This document shows positions 43,877 through 54,102 of a DNA stretch of 64,000 bases, piece by piece; positions within the stretch are counted from its first letter, which is position 1, and each line of letters starts with the position of its first letter. A program made the translations under genes and the position numbers. The notes under the pieces are model-generated. The model was given only the letters and a program-made list of their open reading frames with translations. It had not been told where the DNA came from and ran no database searches. The stretch covers positions 94,670,911 through 94,734,910 of the forward strand of contig NC_084795.1 of NCBI RefSeq assembly GCF_963169125.1, read 5' to 3'. Source of the stretch: Humulus lupulus (taxonomy: Eukaryota > Streptophyta > Magnoliopsida > Rosales > Cannabaceae).

Positions 43877-46109
43877 TCAAACCCCATTGGACACATCTAT
43901 CCACTGAATGAGTGTCTTGATAGCTTTGCCTGATAGTTGAGTCTCGTGAGCCAGAGCGATCCCTTCAGCCAAAGAGTTCACATTGCCACTAACCAAGAGC
44001 GTTGCTGCTACATTCAAGATCTGATCCAATTTTTTGGCATGAATTATGTTCTCAATAAAACTTAAGGCACTAGTGCTTTGTCATAAGAATTAAGGAGATA
44101 CTTACAAATGCATCTGCAATTGAACTTTTCTCCCCTGACAATACGCACTTTAGTGCCTCGGCATTATACTCTGGGCCTCCACCTCGCAAGTAATCCAGGG
44201 TACACCAAGGAATCCCAAAGTCCATTGCATAATCAGTGATTTGTTAGCAGATTGAAGTGGAATATAACATCTGAAATTCCATCTTGGTAGCCTAAATGGC
44301 ATATTTCCTTGAACGGAAAAGAAAACAAAATTAAAAACTAGCGACAAGTTTCTCACATGGATCAAATGAGAAATTCTCAATCTTTTCTGGTGTAACATCA
44401 AGGATTAGCCCAGGACCTGTGAGTAGTTTTGAAGATTATGTACGCTGAAACTTGTATATAAAAAAAATTAGCTTATGGAAGTCAAAACTTTCCAACTACT
44501 AGACGCATTAACAAGGGGGCTCATCTCATCCAAGCCCTCTGAGTGAACAACTAATGCTCGTTTCATGCCCAATCGCTGCAATGCTTTAGCCATCTTCAAA
44601 ACCTATTCAATGAACCACAGAAACATGAAACAAGGTATTAAAAGATTATGCTTGTCAAAGAGTTGTGTAATGTGAATTACATGCAAAGCATAGTGATGTA
44701 GAATTTATAAGCCATTCAATCTATTTGCATTAAAGGATAGACATTATAAAATAAAATAAACACTTTGTTTTCATTAGTTAAACTGGCTCCACGCAGCTAG
44801 ATGGGTCCTTACGATTTACACTAAAATTACAGAAGACTGAGCTAGATGATAGAGAGTATCACAAGTCACAAATGGAAAAGGCATTCAGATCTTTATTGTT
44901 TGTTCCTATGTGGACTTTATATTTTTTGTTTTACAAACGGTTCCATCATCATTTATGTAAAAGCCTTAGATATGCTAGTCATATTTGCTAGTCACCATGA
45001 ACATCATATGTAGACCACAATTCAACAAAACAAGTAGAAGTAAAGTTTAAAATAATAAAAATCATAAAAAAACTTACCAAATCTTCTGCATAGACACCCA
45101 CAACAGCATACGGTACTCTTGCTGGGTTTAACATAGGGCCTAATATAATAAATACAATTTTTACTTTCAGCTTTTTCCTGACTGAGCAGACAAGCTTCAT
45201 TGCTGGATGATATGTTGGAGCCATCATAAATCCAATGCCTACTTCTTTCACACAGCTTGAAACTCCCTGTTATCAGGAGATAAATTGACCACATGATAAT
45301 TAGTTCAGTTACACTCTTACAAGATGAGAAGCTGCTGCTGACAAAGACATTGACAAATTTGAAATTGGTTTAGCATCTTATTAATCTACCAGCTTATTCA
45401 TCTAAAACAAAAATTTTACAGCACCAACCTCAGGTTCCAGGTCGATAACTATCCCCAACTCTTATTATACATCGGCACTTCCACATGCCGAAGAACTTGA
45501 ACGATTTCCTTGCTTAAAGGGAAAAAAATCAAGTTTAGCTCTAATAATTTACAATATGGGATCACATTCATGTCAAGTTATCAATAAAATTGATGCCACC
45601 TTCGCAATTTTGGCACCACAAGCTGCAGCAAGTATTGAAGCTCCAGTCGAAATGTTAACTATGTTTGCTCCATCACCACCTGTTCCAACAATGTCCACTG
45701 CATAAAGTAAGCCCTCTACTTCTAAACTATGCTTGATCATCGCCCTCGCAAGCCCCACAATCTGTTTAACCACTAAAATCCATAAGTCATTTCTTTACTT
45801 ATTTCCTTGAAACATACCCCCAAAAATTCTTCAGTAGAGAACCTACAGCCTATCAAAATTTCTTTGAAAATAAACAATTGCATTGATAACAGTTCTTTCT
45901 ATCCAAACAGCATGGTAATAAGACTTTCAACTGTCTAAAATCCTGGTAGGAAAAACTAGGTTATCTAGTATAAATAAATTCACATTGATATGAATAAAGG
46001 AACCTTACTTCCTCAAAAGTCTCTCCTTTGGCTCTCAGTAACACCAGAAAAGCACTAATCAAAGCCTCATTAGCACCATTCAGCAAAAAATCCAGTGACA
46101 CTTCAGCCT
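43877..46109 (-). pseudogene. PAT1: Anthranilate phosphoribosyltransferase (PAT1/TrpD) gene fragment, eight exons
   Basis: Exons of the plastid enzyme that transfers phosphoribose to anthranilate in tryptophan synthesis: 46109-46009 (LLNGANEALISAFLVLLRAK), 45761-45600 ([20 protein letters not shown]), 45512-45429 (QGNRSSSSACGSADV), 45266-45078 (GIGFMMAPTYHPAMKLV), 44602-44513 ([20 protein letters not shown]), 44416-44357, 44224-44106 ([13 protein letters not shown]) and 44020-43877. Exon lengths of 162, 84 and 189 bp are exact codon multiples with clean GT-AG edges. Lesions: two adjacent stop codons in place of L-E after SADV (about 45467-45462), acceptor AG changed to AA at 44226-44225, a one-base loss at the donor near 44512, and no transit peptide or N-terminal exon. 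It ends three residues before the usual C-terminus and passes at once into PIR. Confidence 0.93.
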
Positions 46110-47440
46110 CTGAATTCAAGATGAATATAATGCAAAAAACATGGAGATGGCTTCCCATTAGATTCTATCACTTTTATAATAAATAATTATATTATATATA
46201 TATGAGAGGAAGAGAATTTATTTTTAAAAGTAAACATGCAATACATAGCATGTAAACGAGCCTGATCTCATTGTTGGCATGTTAAAATAAGAACTACCAT
46301 TGTCAGGACTTAAAATTCTTGACTCTAAATAGTAAGACTAGAAAGGAATTGACTTTGCAACGAACTGAATTGATCCACATTTTTTACCCACTTCGCTTGT
46401 GGCTAGGCTGAATGGTTGATCAAATCAATTCTGATAAACATTGACCTATGTGTACCTAAAAAGCAAAGCAATTCTATCATCCAGCAACAAATACTGTCCA
46501 GAATAACTGAAAGCAACAGTTTACACCAAGTACAAATCTTTCACCTCCAAATATATGGGGCCTATTTGTCACTGCATCACAGACCTCTATTTGATGTCAC
46601 TTCAAAATTATCCTCATTAATAGGTGCTTCTAACCCATAAATGGTAGCCAATTCTATCAGGGAGACTTCTCTTCTTCTTAATATTTTTTTCTTTCTAATG
46701 TAGCATAAATAAGAGTACACCATAAAGGATAACAAAATCACAAGACCAATGGAAATGTATTTTACCGAATGTTGCTTTTTCTTGGAAAGAATTTGCACAA
46801 GTTTGTATAATTTTTGAAGAACTTCCTCATTAACTCATCCACAACAACATCTTCTAACTGTGATGGCAAATATCATAAAGTCAAATTTATATAAGATGAT
46901 TAGTTAAAGGCAAAGATTTACAACCTTAATTAAGCCAAAGCTGCTAAACCTTCCATGGGAAGAGAAGAATAAAAAAAGGGAAAGAAGAATATGTAGAGAA
47001 CAAGAATGAGTTAAGTTATTTTTTTTCTGACCAAAGGAAAACTAGATAATGGAAAATTATAAATTTGCCACTTAAAAATTTCAAGACAGCCATTTGTTTT
47101 CACTTAGTTCACTCTAGCGCTTTTTCTAATATTTATTATAATACTTTTTCTATAGTCTTATAATGATGTATTTTGGAAATAGGTGTTTGGTGTAGTGATA
47201 CAAAACCTCTTCCCCTCAGAAAAATAAATAATCACAACAACAAAAATGCAGCAACGATTTATTTACGGAATTTTGGACTTATAAATCAGAATTAAAAACT
47301 TATGATTACCCTATTCTCCCTACCATGAACAAGTAGATGTCACAACAACAAGAAGCATCTTAGAACTAAAATAAAATGAAAAACCTGAAGCATTTAGGAA
47401 ACATCTCTTGCTAAGTACTGATTTAAAGAAAGGAGAACCA
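46110..47440. other. Unassigned stretch between PAT1 and ABCC fragments
   Basis: AT-rich. A minus-strand open stretch 46798-46577 (73 codons) has a hydrophobic run (YISIGLVILLSFMVYSYLCY) flanked by lysines, like one membrane segment, but I cannot match it to a family. An (AT)n run lies at 46184-46204. A CACTA-like terminus lies at 47150-47197 (listed separately). Confidence 0.45.
47150..47197 (-). other. CACTA-like terminal sequence inside the mosaic
   Basis: The minus strand from 47197 reads CACTACACCAAACACC, then continues AT-rich with CATCATTATAAGACTATAG. It resembles the terminus at 59865 (CACTACACCAAAAACTAC ... CATAATTATAAGTCTTTAG) over about 45 bases, in the same orientation. No matching opposite end was found between 36860 and 47150. 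Confidence 0.6.
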
Positions 47441-47446
47441 ACCAAC

Positions 47447-47503
47447 CTGTAGAAGTTGATTCAAGATAATAGGCCCCACAAATTGAGAAAGATCATTGCC
47501 AAT
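47447..47503 (-). pseudogene. Single exon of an ABCC/MRP-type ABC transporter
   Basis: A 57-bp exon, exactly 19 codons, bounded by an AG acceptor (47504-47505) and a GT donor (47446-47445). It encodes IGNDLSQFVGPIILNQLLQ. This matches the first transmembrane domain of plant vacuolar ABCC1/ABCC2 transporters, where I recall GNDLSQFVGP followed by LLN-x-LL. No neighbouring ABCC exons are seen, so it is an isolated captured exon. The short length limits certainty. Confidence 0.7.
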
Positions 47504-47957
47504 CTACAAGTTATAAAGTGAACAAAAAAATAGAATATTAGAAAACATAATGCTTAAAGTTTAACAACACAGACACCATTACAAAGTACTGAATCTTCAA
47601 GACGCAAAAAAAAAAAAAAAAGAAACAAAAACAAATGGTTTCATCATACCCTTTTTTATTTATTAAAAGAAAAACACCCTCTCAATAATGAATGAGCTTA
47701 ATACACTACCCAAAATTCACATCGCATTCCTACCTTTGAGAAGCTCACACACTGGTGACCATAGATTTAAAATTTCATATCACAAGACAAGTAAATGTGT
47801 TTTGAAATATGAGCCTAATTGTAAGTGCATAAATCATATTTTGAAGCCTACATAATCAAAATTTAATATTATTATTTACCTTTTATCATACATTTTTTTT
47901 GACAAAGGTCACATGGCCTTTTATTATACTGTAAGTATGACAAAAATATAGGCTCAT

Positions 47958-48468
47958 CTTTCCATTGCTAGTTTGAATCTCAGCTTCCTCACCATCAATG
48001 TTTGAAACTTGTCCATCAACCCAGACTAATTCTGGATCTCCAACCCAAACATGAGAACCAACAATAATATTAATCGGCAAGCCCTGCAGCAGGTAAAAGT
48101 TCAAATATAATTTTACAATGAACTGAAGAATATAATTAAATATCCTTATTGAATTATTAGTACATGAGAAAATAAATTGTTTCAACTAAATGAAAATGTA
48201 TATTCATGAAAATAGTCTCAATAAAACAAATGAAAGTCTCAACAAAAATTTTCATATTCAAAAACAGAACCATTTGACAAAGTTCTCAACGTCGATCAAC
48301 ATGAATAATAATAATAATATAGCTAATTATAGTGTATGAAGATATAGAAGCTTAAACTATTACCACATGAGATGCTAAATTCAACAAATTTCAATAACAC
48401 ATTTTGTTAAATTATAAAAATTTAGAATGAAGTTAATTGTGAGAGTAGAGTACCATTTTGAGACTCAT
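47958..48468 (-). pseudogene. Myosin N-terminal fragment (exons 1-2)
   Basis: Exon 2 (48083-47958, exactly 42 codons) encodes GLPINIIVGSHVWVGDPELV and then WVDGQVSNIDGEEAEIQTSN. This is the SH3-like N-terminal domain of plant myosins (class XI pattern N-I-I-V-G-S-H-V-W-V-E-D-P). Its acceptor is intact, but the expected donor after GGAAAG is AT instead of GT (47957-47956). Exon 1 is probably the short ATG-containing piece ending CAAAATG at 48454 before GTACTC. The motor domain is absent. The 5' flank resumes at 59240 on the far side of COP3. Confidence 0.82.
48084..48447 (-). other. Myosin fragment intron 1
   Basis: AT-rich, no coding potential, between putative exon 1 (donor GTACTC at 48453-48448) and exon 2. 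It contains an (AAT)n microsatellite at 48303-48320. Confidence 0.55.
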
Positions 48469-48474
48469 GGAAGA

Positions 48475-48783
48475 TGTTGAGATTGATCTTCCTATTCACA
48501 CTCTTCTTTATTCCAAGAACAGAACATGCATGCAAGCACCACAAGAACAGAATAGTTGTAACTCTCTCTTCTTTATTCAGTAAAAGTAATACAAAAGAAT
48601 AGACAGAGGAATTGTGTCTAGGTTGGTTTTAAAATAATGAGCTGAGGTCCCTTATATATGGGTATCAAACTCAGTTACATGAGCAAGCCTCTAACTAAAC
48701 CTAGGTTAACTAAACTAATGGTTACAAACAGAAGTTAATTGTTAACAGCTGTCTAACAGCCTACATTAACGGCCACACTTACA
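48475..48783 (-). repeat. COP3 3' LTR
   Basis: 309 bp, TGTTGAGATT...CACTTACA. It is followed on the plus strand by TATTTCCACCTTGG, the complement of a polypurine tract (CCAAGGTGGAAATA), as expected at a 3' LTR. It differs from the other LTR at one C/T and one G/A site. Confidence 0.95.
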
Positions 48784-48861
48784 TATTTCCACCTTGGTTG
48801 TCAATGTAGGTGATAAAAGTACAAATATAAATAACAAAACAAAAACAATTAACTTGTAACA

Positions 48862-50499
48862 TTATTGAGTTTCAGTAATATTCAACAAATTCAGACAATG
48901 TCTGAACTTTGCTGTGGATAATGGTTTGGTGAGCATGTCTGAAGGGTTCTCCTCTGTTGATATCTTCTCAAGCTTGACCTTCCCTTCAGCTATAACATCT
49001 CTGATAAAATGTAGCCGGACATCAATGTGCTTAGTTCTCTCATGGTACATATGGTTCTTGCTCAAATGGAGTGCACTTTGGCTATCACTGAAAACTGTAA
49101 CACTCCTTTGATCAATTCCCATTTCTCTACTCAGTCCTTTTAACCATAGTGCTTCCTTTACTGCTTCGGTACAAGCTATATACTCTGCCTCAGTGGTTGA
49201 TAAAGCCACTATTGATTGCAAATTTGCCTTCCAGCTGATAACACAGTCATTAAGTTTTAAAATGTACCCTGTTTGAGACCTCCTACTATCAATATCTCCT
49301 GCATAATCTGAATCAACAAAGCCAACAACTTCAGGATTTGATGAGCCTGATTTGTACAGTAGTCCCACATTTGATGTTCCTTTCAAGTATCTAACTACCC
49401 ATTTGACAGCTTCCCAGTGTTCTAGTCCTGGATTTCCCATGTACCTGCTGATAACACTCACTCCTTGTCCAAGGTCTGGTCGGGTAATGTACATTAGACT
49501 TCCAACCAAACTAGTGTAAGGGATGTTCTTCATGTGACTTAGAGCTTCGGCATTTGAGGGTGCTTGAGTGTTTGACAGTTTGAAATGTTGTGCTATGGGA
49601 GTGCTTACTGGTTTGGCATCCATGAATCCATAATTGTTAAGCACCTTTGAGATATATCCACCTTGAGATAGCATAAGACTCTTTGATTTCCTATCTCTTA
49701 GTATCTCAATTCCTAAGATCTTTCTTGCTGAACCAAGATCTTTCATTTCAAACTCCGCACTGAGTATTTTCTTTACTTTGTTGATTTCTTCCATATGCTT
49801 GCAAGCTATTAGCATATCATCAACATATAAAAGCAAATACGCCACAGATTTCACATGACTGGTTTTGACATAGACACAACTGTCATAAGCACTCCTTTTG
49901 AAACCTGTTTTAGTGATATATTCATTGAATCGTTTGTACCATTGCCTAGGTGATTGCTTCAAGCCATACAAAGATTTCCTAAGCAAACAAACTTGATCTT
50001 CCATGCCCTTAACCTCGAAACCTTCTGGCTGCCTCATATGAATTTCCTCATTCAACTCTTATTTTTGTGTGAATCCCCTTGCAACTAGTCTAGCTTTGAA
50101 CCTTGCCTTCTCCACCCCTGGAATTTCTTCTTTGTATTTGAAAATCCATCTGCAGCCCACCACTCTTCTATCAGCTGGTTTCTTCACTAGAATCCATGTT
50201 CTATTTTTGTTAAGGGACTGAATTTCTTCTTCCATGGCACATCTCCATTTGCCACTATCGGCTGATTCCATTGCTTCTTTGTAAGATTCAGGCTCATTTT
50301 CATGCATCTCAGCCACATTCAGAGAAAAATGAAGTATTCCAACATAGCCAAATCTATCTGGTGCCTTGATTGTTCTTCTCTCTCGGTCCCTAGTCAACTG
50401 GTAGTCCTGGATATCAGCATCCAATTCCTCTTCAGTATTTCCTTGTGTCTCTTCATTTAGTCCATCTGTTTCAACATTATCTTGTTCATCAAGTTCCAC
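48862..50499 (-). pseudogene. COP3 reverse transcriptase and RNase H with internal RT deletion
   Basis: 50499-50059: acidic linker, SYKEAMESADSGKWRCAMEE, WILVKKPADRRVVGCRWIFK and ARFKARLVARGFTQK, then a stop. The next frame (50055-48862, 397 codons, open) starts at [17 protein letters not shown]. In intact copias about 45-50 residues lie between these motifs, including Q-M-D-V-K-T-A-F-L with the first catalytic Asp; they are missing here. Retained: [23 protein letters not shown] (about 49826-49815), [16 protein letters not shown], and RNase H motifs [32 protein letters not shown] and [15 protein letters not shown]. Confidence 0.9.
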
Positions 50500-50505
50500 C
50501 TTAAG

Positions 50506-51835
50506 TTATGATCTATCAATCTCTGTATTTGTACTTGATTGACCGACTGAACTTAATGTATCCTTATACATTTTATCTTCTTCAAATACTACATCCCTGC
50601 TTATGAAAAACTTTTGATGATTCCCTTGCTCAATGCTCCAGAATTTATACCCTTTCATACCCTCTGGGTATCCCAAGAAGATACATTTTCTAGCCCTTGG
50701 CTCTAACTTTCCTTGTCTGATATGAGCATATACCAAACATCCAAAAGTTCTCAATACATCATACTGAGCAGGTTGACCTGTCCATACTTCTATTGGAGTC
50801 TTGAAACTGATAGCAGAAAAAGGGCACCTATTGATTAAATAGCATGCAGTAATAGCAGCTTCTACCCAGAAAACTTTAGGTAATCCAGAGAAAATTAGCA
50901 TACATCTAACACGTTCAAGTATGGTCCTATTCATCCTTTCAGCTAGGCTATTCTGTTGAGGAGTTCTTGGTACTGTTAGGTGCCTTACAATGCCATTTTT
51001 CTTGCAAAATTGATTGATGTCCTCTTAACAAAACTCCAAGCCATTGTCTATCCTCAGCTTTTTAATCTTTCTTCCAGTTTGTGTTTCAACCAAAGTTTTC
51101 CATTCTTTGAATTTCCCAAAGGCTTCATTCTTATACTTGAGTATATACAACCACACATACCTGGAATGATCATCAATGAAAGTCAAGAAATATCGAGCTC
51201 CACCTTTAGAAATAGTCCTTGAGGCTCCCCAAAGGTCCGAATGAATGTAATCTAGAGTTTCTTTTGTATTATGCTTGCCAACTCCAAACTTAACTCTTGT
51301 AGACTTCCCAAGCACACACTGCTCACAAAAATCCAGGTCCTGTGCTACATTCTTTCCAAGCAAACCTCTTCTGTTTAAGATTTCTAGACCCTTCTGACTT
51401 ACATGGCCTAATCATCGATGCCAAAGTGTGGATGAGTTGCTCATTTCTTTTGAGGCTAAAGAGATTAAGTTCTTTGAAGTATTTCCCTGCAGTACATATA
51501 CTCCATTAATCATTGACCCCTTCATGACAGTCATTGACCCCTTTAAAACTTTGAGAACTCCACCTTCCACCTTAACTGTAAAGCCTCCTTTGTCTAACAT
51601 GGCTACTGAAATTAAGTTTCTCTTAATTTCGGGTACATGTCTTAACTCACTAATGGTTCCTCCTATTAACTGAAGCTTGACAAACCCAATACCAACAATA
51701 GGACATCACCTATTATCTCCCAACTTCACGGTTCCTCCACTGATTTCTTTATAGTCAGTAAATTGACTTCGATCAGGACAAACATGAAATGAGCATCCAG
51801 AGTCAATAACCCAATCCAAGCCTAAGTAACCATTT
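50506..51835 (-). pseudogene. COP3 protease and integrase
   Basis: Protease at about 51830-51770: GLDWVIDSGCSFHVCPDRSQ (copia D-S-G motif). Pre-integrase region: SNSSTLWHRRLGHVSQKGLE-like run and CEQCVLGKSTRVKFG. Integrase core: HSDLWGASRTISKGGARYFL, FIDDHSRYVWLYI, LRIDNGLEFC, stop at about 51027, then PRTPQQNSLAERMNRTILER with the catalytic Glu kept, WVEAAITACYLINRCP and FGCLVYAHIRQGKLEPRARK. It ends near 50506 with a stop. Confidence 0.87.
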
Positions 51836-51839
51836 GTGA

Positions 51840-54102
51840 TGTAATGCCCTACTTCCTTAGAGCCGTTACTAAGTGAGTTTTAAGACAAAACAGTGCAATG
51901 AACTCGCTAACCGAGGTTTTGAAACAAAAGTGTGACTAATAAAAGTTAAGGCTGTAATCTTTGAAAATGCGTTGACTTAATAAAAACTTCTAGTATTAAA
52001 CAATTGGGATCCCAAAGTAAGGTTTGAAAACTATTTACATCTTGAAATAAGTTTACAGTTGATCAGTTCTAAAAATCATAGATTATTACAGCCATTTTCA
52101 AATAAACCCCCAACCAAAGCAGTCGGGCAGGCCAAACATGTACGCGTCGCTTCACGCTCTCCGTACTCATGGTTGGTTGACTCAGTCATTGCCCTTACCT
52201 GCAACACGGAGCACCCGTGAGCCGAAGCCCAGCAAGAAAACTCATGCAGAACATAACATATGCAATTTATACAGTTTATCATAACAGATAATCCACATAT
52301 AAACAAGTCAACCATTAGACTAAGCAAACACGGCCATGCCGCCCCCGAAACCTTACCGAAGCCTGGGGTCTCGGTCCTCACCGTAGGGATAACACACGTA
52401 TCCCCTGGGTCCCACCCTGACCATAAGCATCCCATGTGCTAGGTGTTACTTCCGGCTCCGCTGCCGTTGTCGGCCTTGCCGCCCTCGGCCATAGCCGTTC
52501 ATTTCACTATGATCACATATAGCATAAATCAAACAACATTCAAACAATTATCAATACATTTAAGTCTACACCCTAACATGTAATGCAATATAGGGCCATG
52601 CCCGGCAATCATCTCATCATGCAATATAGGGTCGTGCCCCGCAATCACAATATGGGCCCACGCCCTATCCTACGGGTGTTATAGTTTTCTTACCTGTATC
52701 CCGAGCTTCACAATGCACCAAAGTCACGAGCACGGTCCTCTAGCACGAGCCTCTCCAATAGCCTAGTCACAACACACATAAAACAGTTTTTAATACTAAC
52801 CAACCCAAAACCACTTCCCGGGACCAATCCCGCACTCTCGGGACCTCTAAAACCTTAAAACAACACCCCGAAGACATCCCCCGAACCCCCGGAGCAAAGG
52901 CCTAAAATTGCCAAAAATGATAACCTGAAATTGGCCTTGTGCCGCGGCACAACTTTCTTGTGCCGCGGCACCCAGCAAGTTAGGGGCTCCACGCCGCGGC
53001 ACGCAAAATCTGTGCCGCGGCACGCCTTCGCAGACCCAGAATTCTGGGTTTTCCTTCGCATTTTCCCGAGCTTCAACCTCTCCAAATCACCCCAAACCAA
53101 TACCTAAACCCCAAAACTCAAATCCAAACTTCATATGAACAATCTATCAACCTATAGACACTAGAATCAAGATCAAAACATCAACACACCCAAGATCCAC
53201 ACCTTTGATTTCAACTTAAGAAATCTAAACCCAAAACCTTGAAAAGCTTAACTCAAGCATTAAATTCCTCAAATCAACACAGAAAACAAACTTAAGTGTG
53301 TATAAAATCCATACCTCAAGTGAAGAATCCTCCCAACAAGCTTCCTTGATCTCCTCCTAAGCTCCCAAATCAGCTCTTCTACCCTTCTTCTTCTTTTCTT
53401 TTTACTTGCCCTTGCTCTTCTTTCTCCTCCTCTTTCTTCTCTTCAATTTCTATCAAAGCATCAAGTGACCCCAAATGCCCAAACCGTGTACCCCTAAAAC
53501 CCAGCTGAAAATTGTATATTACCCTTGCCAAATGACCATGCTACCCCTTCAAATAATCCTTTCCCAACTAAGTCCTCAAGGGCACTCTAGTCCTTTCACT
53601 AATATTGCAATTCTACCATTTCTTTCACCTAACTTGTTACTCTCAGCAGTAACTAATGGTTACCCAGGTTACTCAATCACCAATAACCATTACCCGCTAA
53701 ATCTCAACTTAGCCATAAAATTCCCGAGGTACCCCTAGGCTCCTCCCGAGCCGGCTATAGAATTCCCGTTGTGACTCTTAAGTTAAATTTGCTCTCTAGG
53801 ACCGTCTCGGCACGTGCATCACAATAATAACACCACACTCACGTGGTACAATTCACAGAATGAAAATATCACATATATGCCCTCAGCGGGCTAAAATTAC
53901 TATTAGGCCCTTCTAACACGATCCGGGCCTACATGCATACTAATATACATAGTCATGCATCTCAGATAAACAAATAGTCATATAACATGCTTTAAATCAT
54001 AATCATGCATTAAACTCATAAAGTCACACATAAATTCCAATATGCCCTCCAGGCACACTAATCAAGGCCCTTGAGCCTTATTAGCGATTTTGGGTCGTTA
54101 CA
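51840..54102 (-). repeat. Family-B LTR nested in COP3
   Basis: TGTAATGCCC at 51840 to TCGTTACA at 54102. Related to 24651-26540 and, inverted, to 61106-63692: shared phrases include GGCCAAACATGTACG, TTGCCCTTACCTGCA, GCACCCGTGAG and TTGGGTCGTTACA. It contains four GCCGCGGC palindromes (52939-53023) and a short repeated phrase GCAATATAGGG (about 52580-52640). Confidence 0.85.
52939..53023. repeat. Four-copy palindrome cluster GTGCCGCGGCAC
   Basis: The 12-bp palindrome occurs at 52939-52950, 52960-52971 and 53012-53023, with a near copy (ACGCCGCGGCAC) at 52991-53002. It sits in the LTR portion that would be upstream of transcription start. Role unknown. Confidence 0.9.

Noticed and set aside
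43877..46109. A functional PAT1 gene
   Set aside because: Two in-frame stops, broken splice sites and no N-terminal or transit-peptide exons.
46577..46798. 73-codon minus-strand frame with a membrane-like segment
   Set aside because: Hydrophobic run flanked by lysines but no family match and no convincing splice edges. Kept only as a remark in the unassigned stretch.
47703..47725. CACTACCCAAAATTCACATC as the left end of the mosaic element
   Set aside because: It faces away from the 47197 end and would exclude the captured genes. The similarity is limited to the first few bases.
47704..48185. Minus-strand 99-codon frame read as one protein
   Set aside because: Only the central 42 codons (48083-47958) are myosin-like exon; the rest is intron on both sides.
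37740..48468. Helitron capture as the preferred explanation of the mosaic
   Set aside because: Not excluded, since Helitrons also capture intron-bearing fragments in one orientation. But I saw no 3' CTRR end with a hairpin, whereas a CACTA terminus is present.
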